From Mycolicibacterium stellerae (GTDB lineage Bacteria > Actinomycetota > Actinomycetes > Mycobacteriales > Mycobacteriaceae), in contig NZ_RARC01000003.1 of the NCBI RefSeq assembly GCF_003719305.1, forward strand, positions 62,001-126,000: a stretch of 64,000 nt of DNA, given 5' to 3'. The notes under the pieces are model-generated. The model had not been told where the DNA came from and searched no databases. It saw nothing but the letters and a program-made list of their open reading frames with translations. Position 1 is the stretch's first letter, and the number at the start of each line of letters is the position of its first letter. This document shows positions 41,777 to 50,541 of the stretch, in pieces. Made by a program: the position numbers and the translations under genes.

Positions 41777-42721
41777 TTACTTGGTCTTCGACCCGTTGTT
41801 GGCCGCGATCTCGACCTCGGCTGTCGCCTGGATGAGCGCCAACAGCTCCTTGTCCAGACCGGGCGCGAACTCTTCGCGCCGCTCCGGCGCGATCGTCATC
41901 GGAAACCCCTCGGGCATGACGGCGGTGCTGAGCTCGGTTCCGTCGTTCGACGGAGATGCACCTCGATACAGTTTCGCCGCCTGACTCTCGTCATCGGCGC
42001 TGAAGGTGAACTGAATACTCTGCAGGCCCTGGTCGAGAAGTTTCTTGACCTCGGGGAACTGCTCGGCGTTGGTCTTGGGGATCGGCAATGCGGCGCCCCA
42101 GTTGACTCCGAGGCTCTCCAAGGCCTTGGCGAACGCGTTCTCGTGAGCCTGGTCGCGAACGATCAGATACGCGATTGTGGACCGCGCGGTCTTGTTGTCG
42201 GTCATCTCGTAGATACGGCACTTCTGCAGCCGGCCTGTCGACTCCAACATGAGGTTGTAGAGGAGGTCGAGCACGAGGTTGCCGCTGTTGTAGACGTACG
42301 ACCCGCTCCACGGGTTTCCGGCTGCGTCGACTGGGAGAGCGCCCTGCGCGCCGACCAGGTAGTGGTGAATGTTGCTGGTATCCAACGCGATCTTCAGGGG
42401 CGTCGCGCCGTTGGCGCCCGGCTTGTCGACCGCGTCGTTCTTCTTGCCCATGTATTCGGGAGAGCCGTCGAGCAGTCGCGAGATGGTCGTCCCGATCAAT
42501 TCCACGTGGCTGATTTCTTCGGTGCCGACGCCCTGCAAGAGGTCCTTGTACGGCTTCGATGCCGCGTCACCCCGGAAGTTGATGCTCTGGAACAGATACT
42601 GCATCATCGTCCGCATTTCGCCGAACTGGCCACCAAGACCTTCTTGAAGTGCGTTGGCAGCGGCTGGATCTGGCTCGTCGACGACGATGTCATTGATGAG
42701 CTGTTGAGTATGTAGGTACAT
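41777..42721 (-). CDS. Manganese catalase
   Basis: 314 aa non-haem dimanganese catalase. Ligand segments are EGLGGQFGEMRTMMQYLFQS, GTEEISHVELIGTTI, and IAYLIVRDQAHENAFAKALE. It converts hydrogen peroxide to water and oxygen in the cytoplasm. The ATG at 42721 has aggag 5 nt upstream; the long frame to 42835 is ruled out by that. It follows the DUF4383 gene by 55 nt on the same strand and is probably read from the SigF-type promoter at 43354-43378. Confidence 0.93.
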   Translation of the reverse strand: MYLHTQQLINDIVVDEPDPAAANALQEGLGGQFGEMRTMMQYLFQSINFRGDAASKPYKDLLQGVGTEEISHVELIGTTISRLLDGSPEYMGKKNDAVDKPGANGATPLKIALDTSNIHHYLVGAQGALPVDAAGNPWSGSYVYNSGNLVLDLLYNLMLESTGRLQKCRIYEMTDNKTARSTIAYLIVRDQAHENAFAKALESLGVNWGAALPIPKTNAEQFPEVKKLLDQGLQSIQFTFSADDESQAAKLYRGASPSNDGTELSTAVMPEGFPMTIAPERREEFAPGLDKELLALIQATAEVEIAANNGSKTK

Positions 42722-42776
42722 GATTCTCCTAAGTGATCGTGTGCACCTGCGACGGCGCACTTTGCTCTGTCCGCTG

Positions 42777-43286
42777 TCAGCGGACGACGCCGCCTGGTGT
42801 CTTGTGATCGGTGCCCACAGGCCTGCCGGTGTCATTGCGAGTACGCCCCAGCGTGGCGCCGAGAGCGATCATGGCGACCGCGAGTCCGAGGTGCAGCCAG
42901 TTGTCGGCATCGTTGACTGGAACGAAGTTGGCCGAACTGTCGTGGTCTATGACCAGGCCGTAGACGAACAGCGCCAGGTATACGGCGCCGCCACCGATGA
43001 GGTACGAGCGGGCACTGTTGAAGGTGCGGGCAACGACAACTCCCGCGACACCGAATGCCAGGTGCACAAGGTTGTGCAACACCGACACGTTGAAAATTCC
43101 CAGGAGGGCGGCATCGGAGTGATGGCCGGCGAACGTGAGCTGGTCGAAGTTCGAGGTGATGCCGGGAACGAATCCGAGCACCCCCACGAGTAGAAAGATC
43201 GCACCGACTGCCAGAGCGGCTTTTTGCACCGGCGTCGCGAACTTCGACGTCGCATCGGGGGTGTGAACAGGTGAAGACGCGGTCAT
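42777..43286 (-). CDS. DUF4383-type membrane protein
   Basis: 169 aa with four hydrophobic helices (ALAVGAIFLLVGVLGFVPG; NLVHLAFGVAGVVVA; SYLIGGGAVYLALFVYGLV; WLHLGLAVAMIALGATLG). The GFVPGITSNFDQLTFAGHHS and FNVSVLHNLVHLAFGVAG segments mark the DUF4383 family, whose function is unknown but which is often found with stress genes. It is first in a two-gene unit with manganese catalase, behind a SigF-type promoter. Confidence 0.85.
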   Translation of the reverse strand: MTASSPVHTPDATSKFATPVQKAALAVGAIFLLVGVLGFVPGITSNFDQLTFAGHHSDAALLGIFNVSVLHNLVHLAFGVAGVVVARTFNSARSYLIGGGAVYLALFVYGLVIDHDSSANFVPVNDADNWLHLGLAVAMIALGATLGRTRNDTGRPVGTDHKTPGGVVR

Positions 43287-43353
43287 TGAATCGCTTTCAA
43301 TATGAGTTTTACCGAGGATTGCTCCGGGTCTGGAAGCTAACGGTCCCGCTTTG

Positions 43354-43378
43354 ATACCCCTGCTATGGCCACGTAAAC
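43354..43378 (-). promoter_or_regulatory. SigF-type promoter of the DUF4383-catalase unit
   Basis: Read on the minus strand, GTTT (43378-43375) and GGGTAT (43359-43354) are separated by 15 nt, matching the mycobacterial SigF consensus (G)GTTT-N15-17-GGGTA. The -10 lies about 68 nt upstream of the DUF4383 ATG at 43286. The same pattern and spacing occurs at 44572-44596. Confidence 0.65.
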
Positions 43379-43510
43379 GTCGTTGTGGGGAACTGATTTT
43401 CGATCGACGATCTCGTCACAGATCGATTGCCCGTCGGTTGCTTGGGTACCCGATGACCACGGCGCTTTTGCGCCGACTCAATGACGTCAACGCCGAAGGG
43501 GCGAACCTTA

Positions 43511-44473
43511 ATGACTATGAATGGCACCGGCACTCTGCTGGCGCAACTCCGTACCGTGCTCGACCTGACCAACACCGAGATCCAGGTCGCCGAGACACGG
43601 GTGGCTCAGGCCCGCACCGAAGCCGTCCGCCGCGAGCTGACTCAGAATGCCGCGAATGGCCGTGCCCGTGCAGAGTCCATCGAAAGCGCGATCCGCAATC
43701 TCGGCGGGCTTCCCGATGTCATCGGCCCGCTGCTGGGCCGTGCCGCCGCGGCGGTGAAAGCGATGACCGAGCAGGCGCAACCGTTTGGTGAGGCGCTTCT
43801 CGGAGACCTCGCGCTGGAGCACCAGCTCCTCGACCGGGCCCGTTACATCAAGGCCCTGGCAGTGGCGAATGGCAGTTCAGATATCGAGAAACTGGCCGAT
43901 CGTCTCATCGTGGCGCATACCGCGACTGTCGAGTGGATCACCACCGTGCTGGCCGAGGACGCACTCGGTGGCCCTGCCGCGCTGCGACGCACCCCGATTC
44001 AGGCAGCGACCGGCGTAGCGGTGAAACTGGTGAACGTGCCCATGTCGTGGTCAGCGCGCGGGCTGGATCGCGCAGTGGAAACCGTGCGCGCCGCCCCGCC
44101 GGCTCTCGGTGAGCTGCTGAGCCGCGGCGCCCACGCAGGTGATGTCGCGACGAAGGCGCTGAGCGCGTCACGGGACGCCGCGCTGGCGACCGCGGAGCGG
44201 ATCACCCGCCGCGAGGGCGCAGGCCAGGCAGCCGACGCGCTGCACTCGATGCGAAGCGCTGCCGGCGTGCTCGACGCCGCCGAGCTGCCGATCACCGACT
44301 ACGACGCGTTGAACGTGTCCGAAGCGGTGGCCGAAATCCAGGACCTGGCCACTCCCGCCGACGTCCGCGCGATCCTGGCCTATGAGGAGGCGCACAAGAA
44401 CCGGCATGGCGTCGTCTCCGCTGCCCAGACACGCGTCGCGGCAATCGCACAAGAGGTCGTCGGCATCGGCTGA
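43511..44473 (+). CDS. Ferritin-like-domain protein
   Basis: 320 aa, all-helical. The N-terminal half resembles ferritin-like stress proteins of actinobacteria (LRTVLDLTNTEIQVAETRVA; GDLALEHQLLDRARYIKALA; EKLADRLIVAHTATVEWITT), with E and H residues spaced as in a four-helix bundle; the C-terminal half is Ala-rich and helical. Metal binding is not certain. ATG 43511 is preferred over 43481, with a weak gaagggg in front. A GATT-N15-GGGTAC sequence at 43425-43449 may be a weak SigF-type promoter. A strong terminator follows. Confidence 0.65.
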   Translation: MTMNGTGTLLAQLRTVLDLTNTEIQVAETRVAQARTEAVRRELTQNAANGRARAESIESAIRNLGGLPDVIGPLLGRAAAAVKAMTEQAQPFGEALLGDLALEHQLLDRARYIKALAVANGSSDIEKLADRLIVAHTATVEWITTVLAEDALGGPAALRRTPIQAATGVAVKLVNVPMSWSARGLDRAVETVRAAPPALGELLSRGAHAGDVATKALSASRDAALATAERITRREGAGQAADALHSMRSAAGVLDAAELPITDYDALNVSEAVAEIQDLATPADVRAILAYEEAHKNRHGVVSAAQTRVAAIAQEVVGIG

Positions 44474-44504
44474 GCGTAGGGCGCGCAGCCCAGTCACAAC
44501 GTGA

Positions 44505-44538
44505 ATATCCCCGCGGTCGATGCAGACCGCGGGGATAT
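44505..44538. terminator. Strong hairpin terminator
   Basis: ATATCCCCGCGGTC (44505-44518) pairs perfectly with GACCGCGGGGATAT (44525-44538) around a 6-nt loop: a 14-bp GC-rich stem 32 nt after the ferritin-like gene stop. Only a weak ctttg follows. It should end that transcript and insulate the SigF-type promoter of the next gene. Confidence 0.75.
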
Positions 44539-44571
44539 CGCTTTGTGGCGACGGATGACAAGCCGAAGGCT

Positions 44572-44596
44572 GTTTCCGGTCAAACCTTCGGGGTAC
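44572..44596 (+). promoter_or_regulatory. SigF-type promoter of the alcohol dehydrogenase gene
   Basis: GTTT (44572-44575) and GGGTAC (44591-44596) are 15 nt apart, the same as at 43354-43378, and the -10 ends 35 nt before the ATG at 44632. This start site also argues against the longer reading frame beginning at 44545. Confidence 0.65.
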
Positions 44597-44631
44597 TCGA
44601 GCCGTTCACCGATATGGAAGAGGACGTTGCG

Positions 44632-45813
44632 ATGAAGGCAGTCACCTGGCACGGCAAACGGGACGTCCGCGTGGATACGGTCCCGGATCCGAAGGTGGAA
44701 GACCCGACCGACGCCATCGTCGAGGTGACGTCGACCAACATCTGCGGGTCCGACCTGCATCTCTACGAGACGCTTGGAGCCTTCATGAGCGAGGGCGACA
44801 TCCTCGGCCACGAGCCGATGGGGATTGTGCGCGAGGTCGGTCCCTCGGTCTCCAATCTGGCGGTGGGCGACCGCGTGGTGATCCCATTTCAAATCTCCTG
44901 CGGCAGTTGCTATATGTGTAACGAGCAGCTCTTCACCCAATGTGAGACGACGCAGGTCCGTGAGCAGGGCATGGGTGCCGCGCTGTTCGGCTTCTCCGAG
45001 CTTTACGGCCAGGTTCCAGGCGGCCAGGCCGAACTGCTTCGCGTCCCACAGGCTCATTTCACCCACATCAAAGTCCCGGAGGGGCCACCGGACTCCCGCT
45101 TCGTCTACCTATCCGACGTCCTGCCGACGGCTTGGCAGGCGGTCGCGTATGCCGAGATTCCCGACGGGGGTTCGGTGACGGTGTTGGGGCTCGGGCCAAT
45201 CGGCGACATGGCGGCGCGCATAGCAAAGCACAAGGGCTATCGCGTAATTGCCGTGGACAGAGTGCCTGAGCGGCTAGCCCGGGCCCAGGCCCGCGGCGTG
45301 GAAACGATCGATCTCGACCAGCACGGCGACGATCTCGGAGAAGTTGTTCGCGACATGACCGACGGACGTGGCACCGATTCGGTAATTGACGCGGTCGGGA
45401 TGGAGGCACACGGTTCGCCTGTTACCAAGATGGTTCAACAGATAACTGGGCTTCTGCCGGACGCGGTCGCCAAACCCATGATGCAGAAAGCAGGCGTCGA
45501 CCGCCTCGGCGCCTTGTACTCAGCGATCGACATCGTTCGCCGCGGCGGCACCATTTCGCTGATCGGCGTGTACGGCGGCATGGCCGACCCAATGCCGATG
45601 CTGACGTTGTTCGACAAGCAGATTCAGCTGCGGATGGGCCAGGCCAACGTGAAGAAGTGGGTCGACGACATCATGCCGCTGCTGACTGACGACGACCCGC
45701 TGGGTGTGGACTCCTTCGCGACGCACACGCTGCCGCTCGACGACGCGCCGCACGCCTACGACATCTTCCAGAAGAAGCGGGACGGCGCCGTCAAGATCAT
45801 CTTGAAGCCGTAG
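44632..45813 (+). CDS. Zinc-dependent alcohol dehydrogenase (FDH-like)
   Basis: 393 aa medium-chain dehydrogenase. Catalytic zinc ligands are in ICGSDLHLYE and LGHEPMGIV, and the structural zinc is bound by SCGSCYMCNEQLFTQC. GLGPIGDMAARIAKHKGYR is the NAD loop. It resembles the glutathione-independent formaldehyde dehydrogenase branch (insertion before the NAD domain, GRGTDSVIDAVGMEAHGSP). It oxidises aldehydes or alcohols; the true substrate is open. ATG 44632 has gaagaggac upstream and follows a SigF-type promoter. Confidence 0.9.
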   Translation: MKAVTWHGKRDVRVDTVPDPKVEDPTDAIVEVTSTNICGSDLHLYETLGAFMSEGDILGHEPMGIVREVGPSVSNLAVGDRVVIPFQISCGSCYMCNEQLFTQCETTQVREQGMGAALFGFSELYGQVPGGQAELLRVPQAHFTHIKVPEGPPDSRFVYLSDVLPTAWQAVAYAEIPDGGSVTVLGLGPIGDMAARIAKHKGYRVIAVDRVPERLARAQARGVETIDLDQHGDDLGEVVRDMTDGRGTDSVIDAVGMEAHGSPVTKMVQQITGLLPDAVAKPMMQKAGVDRLGALYSAIDIVRRGGTISLIGVYGGMADPMPMLTLFDKQIQLRMGQANVKKWVDDIMPLLTDDDPLGVDSFATHTLPLDDAPHAYDIFQKKRDGAVKIILKP

Positions 45814-45907
45814 CGCCAGGGAAAGGCTGACGCGATGATCTACCGGGAGAAGGGGTCGACTGGCAGTCACCGGCGGCCGACCCGGTGTTGTAAGCGCTGA
45901 ACGCCCA

Positions 45908-47092
45908 CTAACACATCGTTGACTCGTTTCCAGGGCCGTACCGTACCCGGACTGTGGTGTTCACAGCGCCCTTATCGTGACCATCCGTGCGGCCGCGCAA
46001 CGCAAGCAGGTGCCCCCAACGCTCCAAGGTCTCGTCCATGTAGGGGGGTCGTCGCCCCGCCGCCAGCCCTACCAGCGCGCGGCCGAGATCATGTGCACTG
46101 AGCCCGGTTTCGCGAACCCCATCGACGAAATCTTCGAGCGCCTCGTCGCGCAAACATCCCCGCAACTCGGTGAGGACTCCGACCGCCACATCGACTTGCT
46201 TGTGAAATTGGATGTCATCGAACAGTGCGGACACTGGCGTTGCAGCGGCCATGTGGTCGCTACCTGCGATGAACTCCTCGATAGCCGATGCGAACTCGGC
46301 GGGGGCCTCAACGTGCGGGAAGTGGCCAACACCGGCGAGCACTTCAAGCCGACTACCCGGCCGCGCCGCTCGGACTCCGTAGGCGTGCTCGACGGGGATA
46401 ATGCGATCGCTTTCACCCCAGACAACCAAGGTGGGAACCTCGGCCCGCAGGCGCAACCGGTTCAGCGCGCTGACCGATTGCCCGCGGTAATCGACCACTG
46501 ACCTCAGCGTGCGCAGAAACGCCGCCCGGGTAGGTGAATCGGAGAGTGAGCTGTACGCCGCCCAGAACTGCTGCGCCGTCTGTGAGCCCAGCCCCGCCGT
46601 AGTCAGCCATGAGCGCACCCGATTCCCGATTCCGAGCACCACCCCCGGTGCGATGACCGGCAGCACGAACTCAGCTCCCGGTGCCGCCAGCAGCCGCAGG
46701 ATCCAGCCCACGTCTGGTCCAAGCCCGCCGCTGCTCACCAGAATCAATCGTTGGCAATACTCGGGATGTTGGTACATGAACTGCATCGCCACCCCGCCGC
46801 CAAGCGAGTGGCCGACGATCGTGGCCCGGCTGATCCCCAGCTCGTCGAGCAGGTCACGCAAGCCGGCGGCAAAGGCGCCCAACGAATAGTCGGTACGCGG
46901 CTTGGCGGACTGCCCGTGTCCGAGCAGATCAGGGGCAACGACCCGATATCGCCGAGCCAACCGGGGCATCACCGCCTGCCAGGTATCCGAGCTGCCGGCC
47001 ATACCGTGAATCAGCACCAATACCTCGCCGCTGCCCGCCTGTCGGTAGGCCAAGCGCTCACCGTGCATTTCGACATACTCGACGTCCGTCAT
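45908..47092 (-). CDS. Alpha/beta hydrolase with ANTAR-like C-terminal extension
   Basis: 394 aa. Residues ~1-285 are a standard hydrolase: VLIHGMAGSSDTW, nucleophile GHSLGGG, acid WGESDRIIP, histidine GVGHFPHVE. The last ~110 residues are extra for the family. Within them QVDVAVGVLTELRGCLRDEA followed by LEDFVDGVRETG.SAHDLGRALVGLA has the helical pattern of an ANTAR RNA-binding domain, with V-D-x-A-x-G-x-L and the later E-A, though the usual AKG lysine is Val. ATG 47092; the open frame continues upstream without a better start. It may be an esterase-type sensor. Confidence 0.8.
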   Translation of the reverse strand: MTDVEYVEMHGERLAYRQAGSGEVLVLIHGMAGSSDTWQAVMPRLARRYRVVAPDLLGHGQSAKPRTDYSLGAFAAGLRDLLDELGISRATIVGHSLGGGVAMQFMYQHPEYCQRLILVSSGGLGPDVGWILRLLAAPGAEFVLPVIAPGVVLGIGNRVRSWLTTAGLGSQTAQQFWAAYSSLSDSPTRAAFLRTLRSVVDYRGQSVSALNRLRLRAEVPTLVVWGESDRIIPVEHAYGVRAARPGSRLEVLAGVGHFPHVEAPAEFASAIEEFIAGSDHMAAATPVSALFDDIQFHKQVDVAVGVLTELRGCLRDEALEDFVDGVRETGLSAHDLGRALVGLAAGRRPPYMDETLERWGHLLALRGRTDGHDKGAVNTTVRVRYGPGNESTMC

Positions 47093-47211
47093 CGTGGCCT
47101 TCCCATAGTGTGCATCGGTGAGTTGTTCCCCAGCGGCGGCATATAAACCAGTCCTCAAGGGGCCGTTTCTCACTTCGTGCCTTTGCCGTTGCTCGATTCC
47201 GACCGCTGAGG

Positions 47212-47373
47212 TCAATTCGTCGCGAGCACGGCGCAGTTCCGGGTGTCGGCGCCAAGTTCGTCCATCAGGTCGGCGAGGGTATCGGCGATCGCGTTGAGCT
47301 TGCGCTGGGTGGCGTTCTCGGTTCCGAAGTAATTTGGTGTGCACCCGGATACCCAGCCGTGGGCCTTTGAGAC
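47212..47373 (-). pseudogene. Possible C-terminal remnant of a flavin monooxygenase
   Basis: The minus frame reads KAHGWVSGCTPNYFGTENAT, then QRKLNAIADTLADLMDELGA and ends at 47212. The GCTPNYFGTEN segment looks like the C-terminal CTPxYYNNEG motif of Baeyer-Villiger-type flavin monooxygenases, but no upstream part of such an enzyme is present; the DUF998 gene begins on the opposite strand. It could instead be a genuine small protein of about 54 aa from an internal ATG. The remaining gap 47093-47211 shows nothing I recognise. Confidence 0.3.
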
Positions 47374-48127
47374 CATCACGGGACAGAAGGGAGTTCCGAT
47401 CGACGACGTCGGCACGCCGGCCGCGCCACCGAAGCCCAGCCGAGGACGCGCGTGTGCGATAGCTGCAGGTGCTCTGTGGATTTCCGCCGGCGGCGCCTAC
47501 TTCGTACTCGAAGCCATTGCGGCAGCACGCTTTCGCCCGTATTACAGCTACGCCCATGACTACATCAGCGATCTCGGGGTGACCACTCCCGGAATGCTTC
47601 ACGGCCGCACGGTCGACTCACCGCTGGCGTACCTGATGAACACCGCCTTCTACGTGCAGGGGTCTTTCTTTCTGCTCGGAGCCCTGCTGGTCGCTTGCGC
47701 TGTTCGACCAACAAGGGCGGGACCGCTTGTCGGCTTTGCCGCCATGAACGCTGTCGGCAACATTGCGGTCGGCACCATTCACAGCGGACCGGCAGCGGAA
47801 GTGGCCGGCATCGCGTGGCTGCACGGTGCGGGCGCGGTGGCGGCAATAGCCGGAGGCAACCTGGCGATCCTGGCCGGATCGGCGGCCGTTCGAAAAACCG
47901 GTGCGGCACAGTGGTATTGCGCAGTATCCATCGGGCTCGCTGCTGTCGGCCTGTTGAGCTTCACGATGCTCGCTATCGACGTCAAGACTGCGGCCGGAGG
48001 CCCCCCGCTTCTCGGCGTGTGGGAGAGAGGCGGCGTCTATTCGATCATCGCGTGGCAGATGCTCACCGGCGGTCACTTGATATGCCGTCTGCCAGCTGGG
48101 CAGATGCGTGAGCCGGTCAACCCATGA
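47339..48127 (+). CDS. DUF998-type membrane protein
   Basis: 262 aa from a GTG. Six hydrophobic helices (IAAGALWISAGGAYFVLEAI; YLMNTAFYVQGSFFLLGALL; AVAAIAGGNLAILAGSAAV; CAVSIGLAAVGLLSFTML). The YYSYAHDYISDLGVT motif after the first helix and the TIHSGP region are typical of DUF998. Function unknown. The first ~30 residues are polar and overlap the opposite-strand remnant, so translation may start a little further in. Confidence 0.75.
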   Translation: MHPDTQPWAFETITGQKGVPIDDVGTPAAPPKPSRGRACAIAAGALWISAGGAYFVLEAIAAARFRPYYSYAHDYISDLGVTTPGMLHGRTVDSPLAYLMNTAFYVQGSFFLLGALLVACAVRPTRAGPLVGFAAMNAVGNIAVGTIHSGPAAEVAGIAWLHGAGAVAAIAGGNLAILAGSAAVRKTGAAQWYCAVSIGLAAVGLLSFTMLAIDVKTAAGGPPLLGVWERGGVYSIIAWQMLTGGHLICRLPAGQMREPVNP

Positions 48128-48167
48128 GGATGACCGACTCACGGCAGTGATCGGGTAACTACCGCGA

Positions 48168-48845
48168 TCAGTTCGTCTTCGCCCGCTCGGACTTGCGCTT
48201 CTGCTTTTCGGCATCGGCAAGCTCTTCGACCCGATCGGCCTGCGCGCGCTTGCGTGCCGCTTCGCCGCGCTTTGTTTGAGCATCGTCGAGTTTGGCCTTG
48301 GCTGCCTCGGTGGCGTTCTTCTCCGCCGCCCGAATCTTGGCTTCTTCCTGACGCTTTGCCGTCTGGGCGGCATTCTTGCGCTGTGTTGCGAAGTCGTCGG
48401 CCCGCTTCTTGGCCGCGGCGGCCCGCTTCTCGGCGGCGTCATCTGCCGCGCGTTTGCGCTCCGCGGCGGTGATCCGCGCGTCGATGGCTTCCTGCTCCGT
48501 TGCGTCGCGTGCATCTTTGATGTCGGACACAACGTCGTCGTGTGTGGCGTTCAGCTTGGCGTCCGCCTGCTCACGCTTCGCGGTCGCTTTCGCATCAAGC
48601 TTTGCGGCTCGGCTGAGGGCATCGCTGCGCTCAACGAGCGCCGTTCCTCGTTGCTTCAACTTCGGGTCGTCCAGCAGGTTGCCGATTGTCGCGTCGACGG
48701 TCCCCAGCGAGCGTTCGTAGAACAACCGCACCGGTGCCTCCGCATACAACCGGGCGGCCATCTGGTCCTCGATCAGCTGGAAGGGAATTCGAGCGATCTG
48801 GTACTGAAAGCGGAACACCGCGAACGGGATTTCTGCGAGTTTCAT
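48168..48845 (-). CDS. Coiled-coil stress-type protein
   Basis: 225 aa. Residues ~1-60 are moderately hydrophobic (KLAEIPFAVFRFQYQIARIP) and the rest is one long Ala/Lys/Glu/Arg coiled coil (KRAAAAKKRADDFATQRKNA). No enzymatic motif. The ATG at 48845 has aggag in front; the TTG at 48848 is less likely. It follows the CsbD-like gene by 25 nt on the same strand, and both share the biased composition of SigF-regulon stress proteins. Confidence 0.7.
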   Translation of the reverse strand: MKLAEIPFAVFRFQYQIARIPFQLIEDQMAARLYAEAPVRLFYERSLGTVDATIGNLLDDPKLKQRGTALVERSDALSRAAKLDAKATAKREQADAKLNATHDDVVSDIKDARDATEQEAIDARITAAERKRAADDAAEKRAAAAKKRADDFATQRKNAAQTAKRQEEAKIRAAEKNATEAAKAKLDDAQTKRGEAARKRAQADRVEELADAEKQKRKSERAKTN

Positions 48846-48870
48846 CAATTCTCCTATTTCTCGCCGGTGC

Positions 48871-49428
48871 TCAGGGCAGGTCGGCTTGTTTGGTCAAGGT
48901 CGCGGCCTGGCGTCTGATGCGGTCGGCCTCTTCTTTGGCACTTTCGGACACCTGAACCGCACTCTGATGTTCTGCGGCGGCATCAACAGCCTCTTCGGTC
49001 GCGGCGTCGATCTCTTGGCGCTCGGCTTCCTTCGCCTGCTGCACTTCGAGTTGCGCGTCGAGTTCAGCCCGCATCTTCGCCTGCTCAGCGGCCTGTTGCG
49101 CAGCTTGCTCCGCTGCCCGCTTCTGCGCGGCCTGGTCGTTGCGCACGTTGTACTCGGCGGCCCGTGTCTCGTCGTTCACCGCGGCCCGCTCTTGCGCGCC
49201 TTCCTCCCTGGCTTTCGAGACCTCGGCACGGGCCTGCTCCGCCTCGGCGTCGGCGAGGGCTTCGACGCTGTTGGCATCCTTGCGATCCCTGGCCTGGGTC
49301 TGCTCGAGCTGGCCTTCGGCAGTCAACGAGTCGTTGCCGGTGATAGCGCCGACAACTTCTTTCGCCTTGCCCTTCACCGAGTCGATCAAGCCTTTCCGTG
49401 CTTGACCGGCCTTGTCTTGCTCAGACAT
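48871..49428 (-). CDS. CsbD-domain protein with coiled-coil extension
   Basis: 185 aa. The N-terminal ~50 residues are a CsbD domain (GLIDSVKGKAKEVVGAITGN then DSLTAEGQLEQTQARDRKD), followed by a long Ala/Glu/Arg helix. CsbD proteins are sigma-B-controlled stress proteins of unknown function in Bacillus. A strong aggaggctcag precedes the ATG. It forms an operon with the coiled-coil gene after it. The 225 nt upstream (49429-49653) hold no SigF-type sequence that I could find. Confidence 0.82.
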   Translation of the reverse strand: MSEQDKAGQARKGLIDSVKGKAKEVVGAITGNDSLTAEGQLEQTQARDRKDANSVEALADAEAEQARAEVSKAREEGAQERAAVNDETRAAEYNVRNDQAAQKRAAEQAAQQAAEQAKMRAELDAQLEVQQAKEAERQEIDAATEEAVDAAAEHQSAVQVSESAKEEADRIRRQAATLTKQADLP

Positions 49429-49653
49429 CTGAGCCTCCTAAAAATGACGTCAATCGACGGCTCCGACTTCGAGCGTGCGATGGCTTGAATGGATTGGTCC
49501 ATGGCGATCAGAACGGTCTGCGGACCAGCTAGCTCTAGTCGTGAAGCACGGCCCGCCATGGGTAACTGGGTGGCTTCAACTCGCAGGCACCAATTACCCC
49601 ACGCAGGACGGGCCAAACCTCGTGCCCGCCCGTGATCGCGAGTGTGTCCTGTC

Positions 49654-50439
49654 TCAGACCAGTTCCGGCGTACGTACTTGTCGCCGCAATGCGCCAAGGG
49701 ACCGGGCCAGCAGACGTGACACGTGCATCTGCGAGATTCCGACTCGTTCAGCGATCTGCGTTTGCGTCATGTTCTCGAAGAATCGAAGCGTGAGTACCGT
49801 CCGCTCGCGTTCGGGCAGTGCAGCCAACAGAGGTCGAACCGTCGCGACGTCGAGCACCTTGTCGAGGTTGGCATCAAGATCACCGAAGGTATTGGTGACC
49901 GACCGTCCATCGTCATCGTCGCTTGCCCCTGCGGGGGCGTCGGAGGACAGAGTGGAGTAGGCGCTGGAGGCGATTTGCGCCTGCACAACCTCTTCCCGGT
50001 CGATTCCCAACTTGGCGGCGATTTCGCTGGCTGTCGGCGCCCGCCCCAACTCGTGGGACAGCTCCTCACGACACCTCTTGAGCTGCGCGTTGAGTTCCTT
50101 GAGCCGGCGCGGGACCTTGACCGACCATCCGTGGTCGCGGAAGTGTCGGCGCACTTCGCCCATGATGGTCGGCACGGCAAACGCTACGAACTCCGCACCG
50201 TTGTCGACATCGAACCGGTTCACCGCATTCATCAACCCCACCCGAGCCACCTGGACCAGGTCGTCGAGGGGTTCGCCGCGGTTCCTGAAGCGGCGCGCGA
50301 TGTGGTCGGCCAGCGGCAGGCAACGTTCGACGATCTCATCCCGCTGCCGCAGGTAATGGATCGAACCCGCGTCGAGGGTGGCCAGACCACGGAACATGTC
50401 CGTGACGTCGGCATACTCGGAATTTGGCTTAGAGATCAC
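49654..50439 (-). CDS. sigF: Alternative sigma factor, SigF/SigB subfamily
   Basis: 261 aa. Region 2 is intact (LADHIARRFRNRGEPLDDLVQ; VGLMNAVNRFDVDNGAEFVA; MGEVRRHFRDHGWSVKVPRR), region 3 follows, and region 4 ends with LTLRFFENMTQTQIAERVGI and SQMHVSRLLARSLGALRRQV. This is the general-stress/SigF type. GTG 50439 has gggagttg upstream. Unlike M. tuberculosis sigF, no usfX/rsbW anti-sigma gene is adjacent; instead rsbP- and rsbQ-like genes lie directly upstream. It may be a second SigF paralogue. Confidence 0.88.
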   Translation of the reverse strand: MISKPNSEYADVTDMFRGLATLDAGSIHYLRQRDEIVERCLPLADHIARRFRNRGEPLDDLVQVARVGLMNAVNRFDVDNGAEFVAFAVPTIMGEVRRHFRDHGWSVKVPRRLKELNAQLKRCREELSHELGRAPTASEIAAKLGIDREEVVQAQIASSAYSTLSSDAPAGASDDDDGRSVTNTFGDLDANLDKVLDVATVRPLLAALPERERTVLTLRFFENMTQTQIAERVGISQMHVSRLLARSLGALRRQVRTPELV

Positions 50440-50541
50440 AGGACAACTCCCATTTAGGGCCGACCAAAGGTGGACGGCTCGGAGCTGAACCTTGAGAAAG
50501 TGCTGCGAGCTTTCGGCAAACCTCGCGTACTCGACTCAAGA

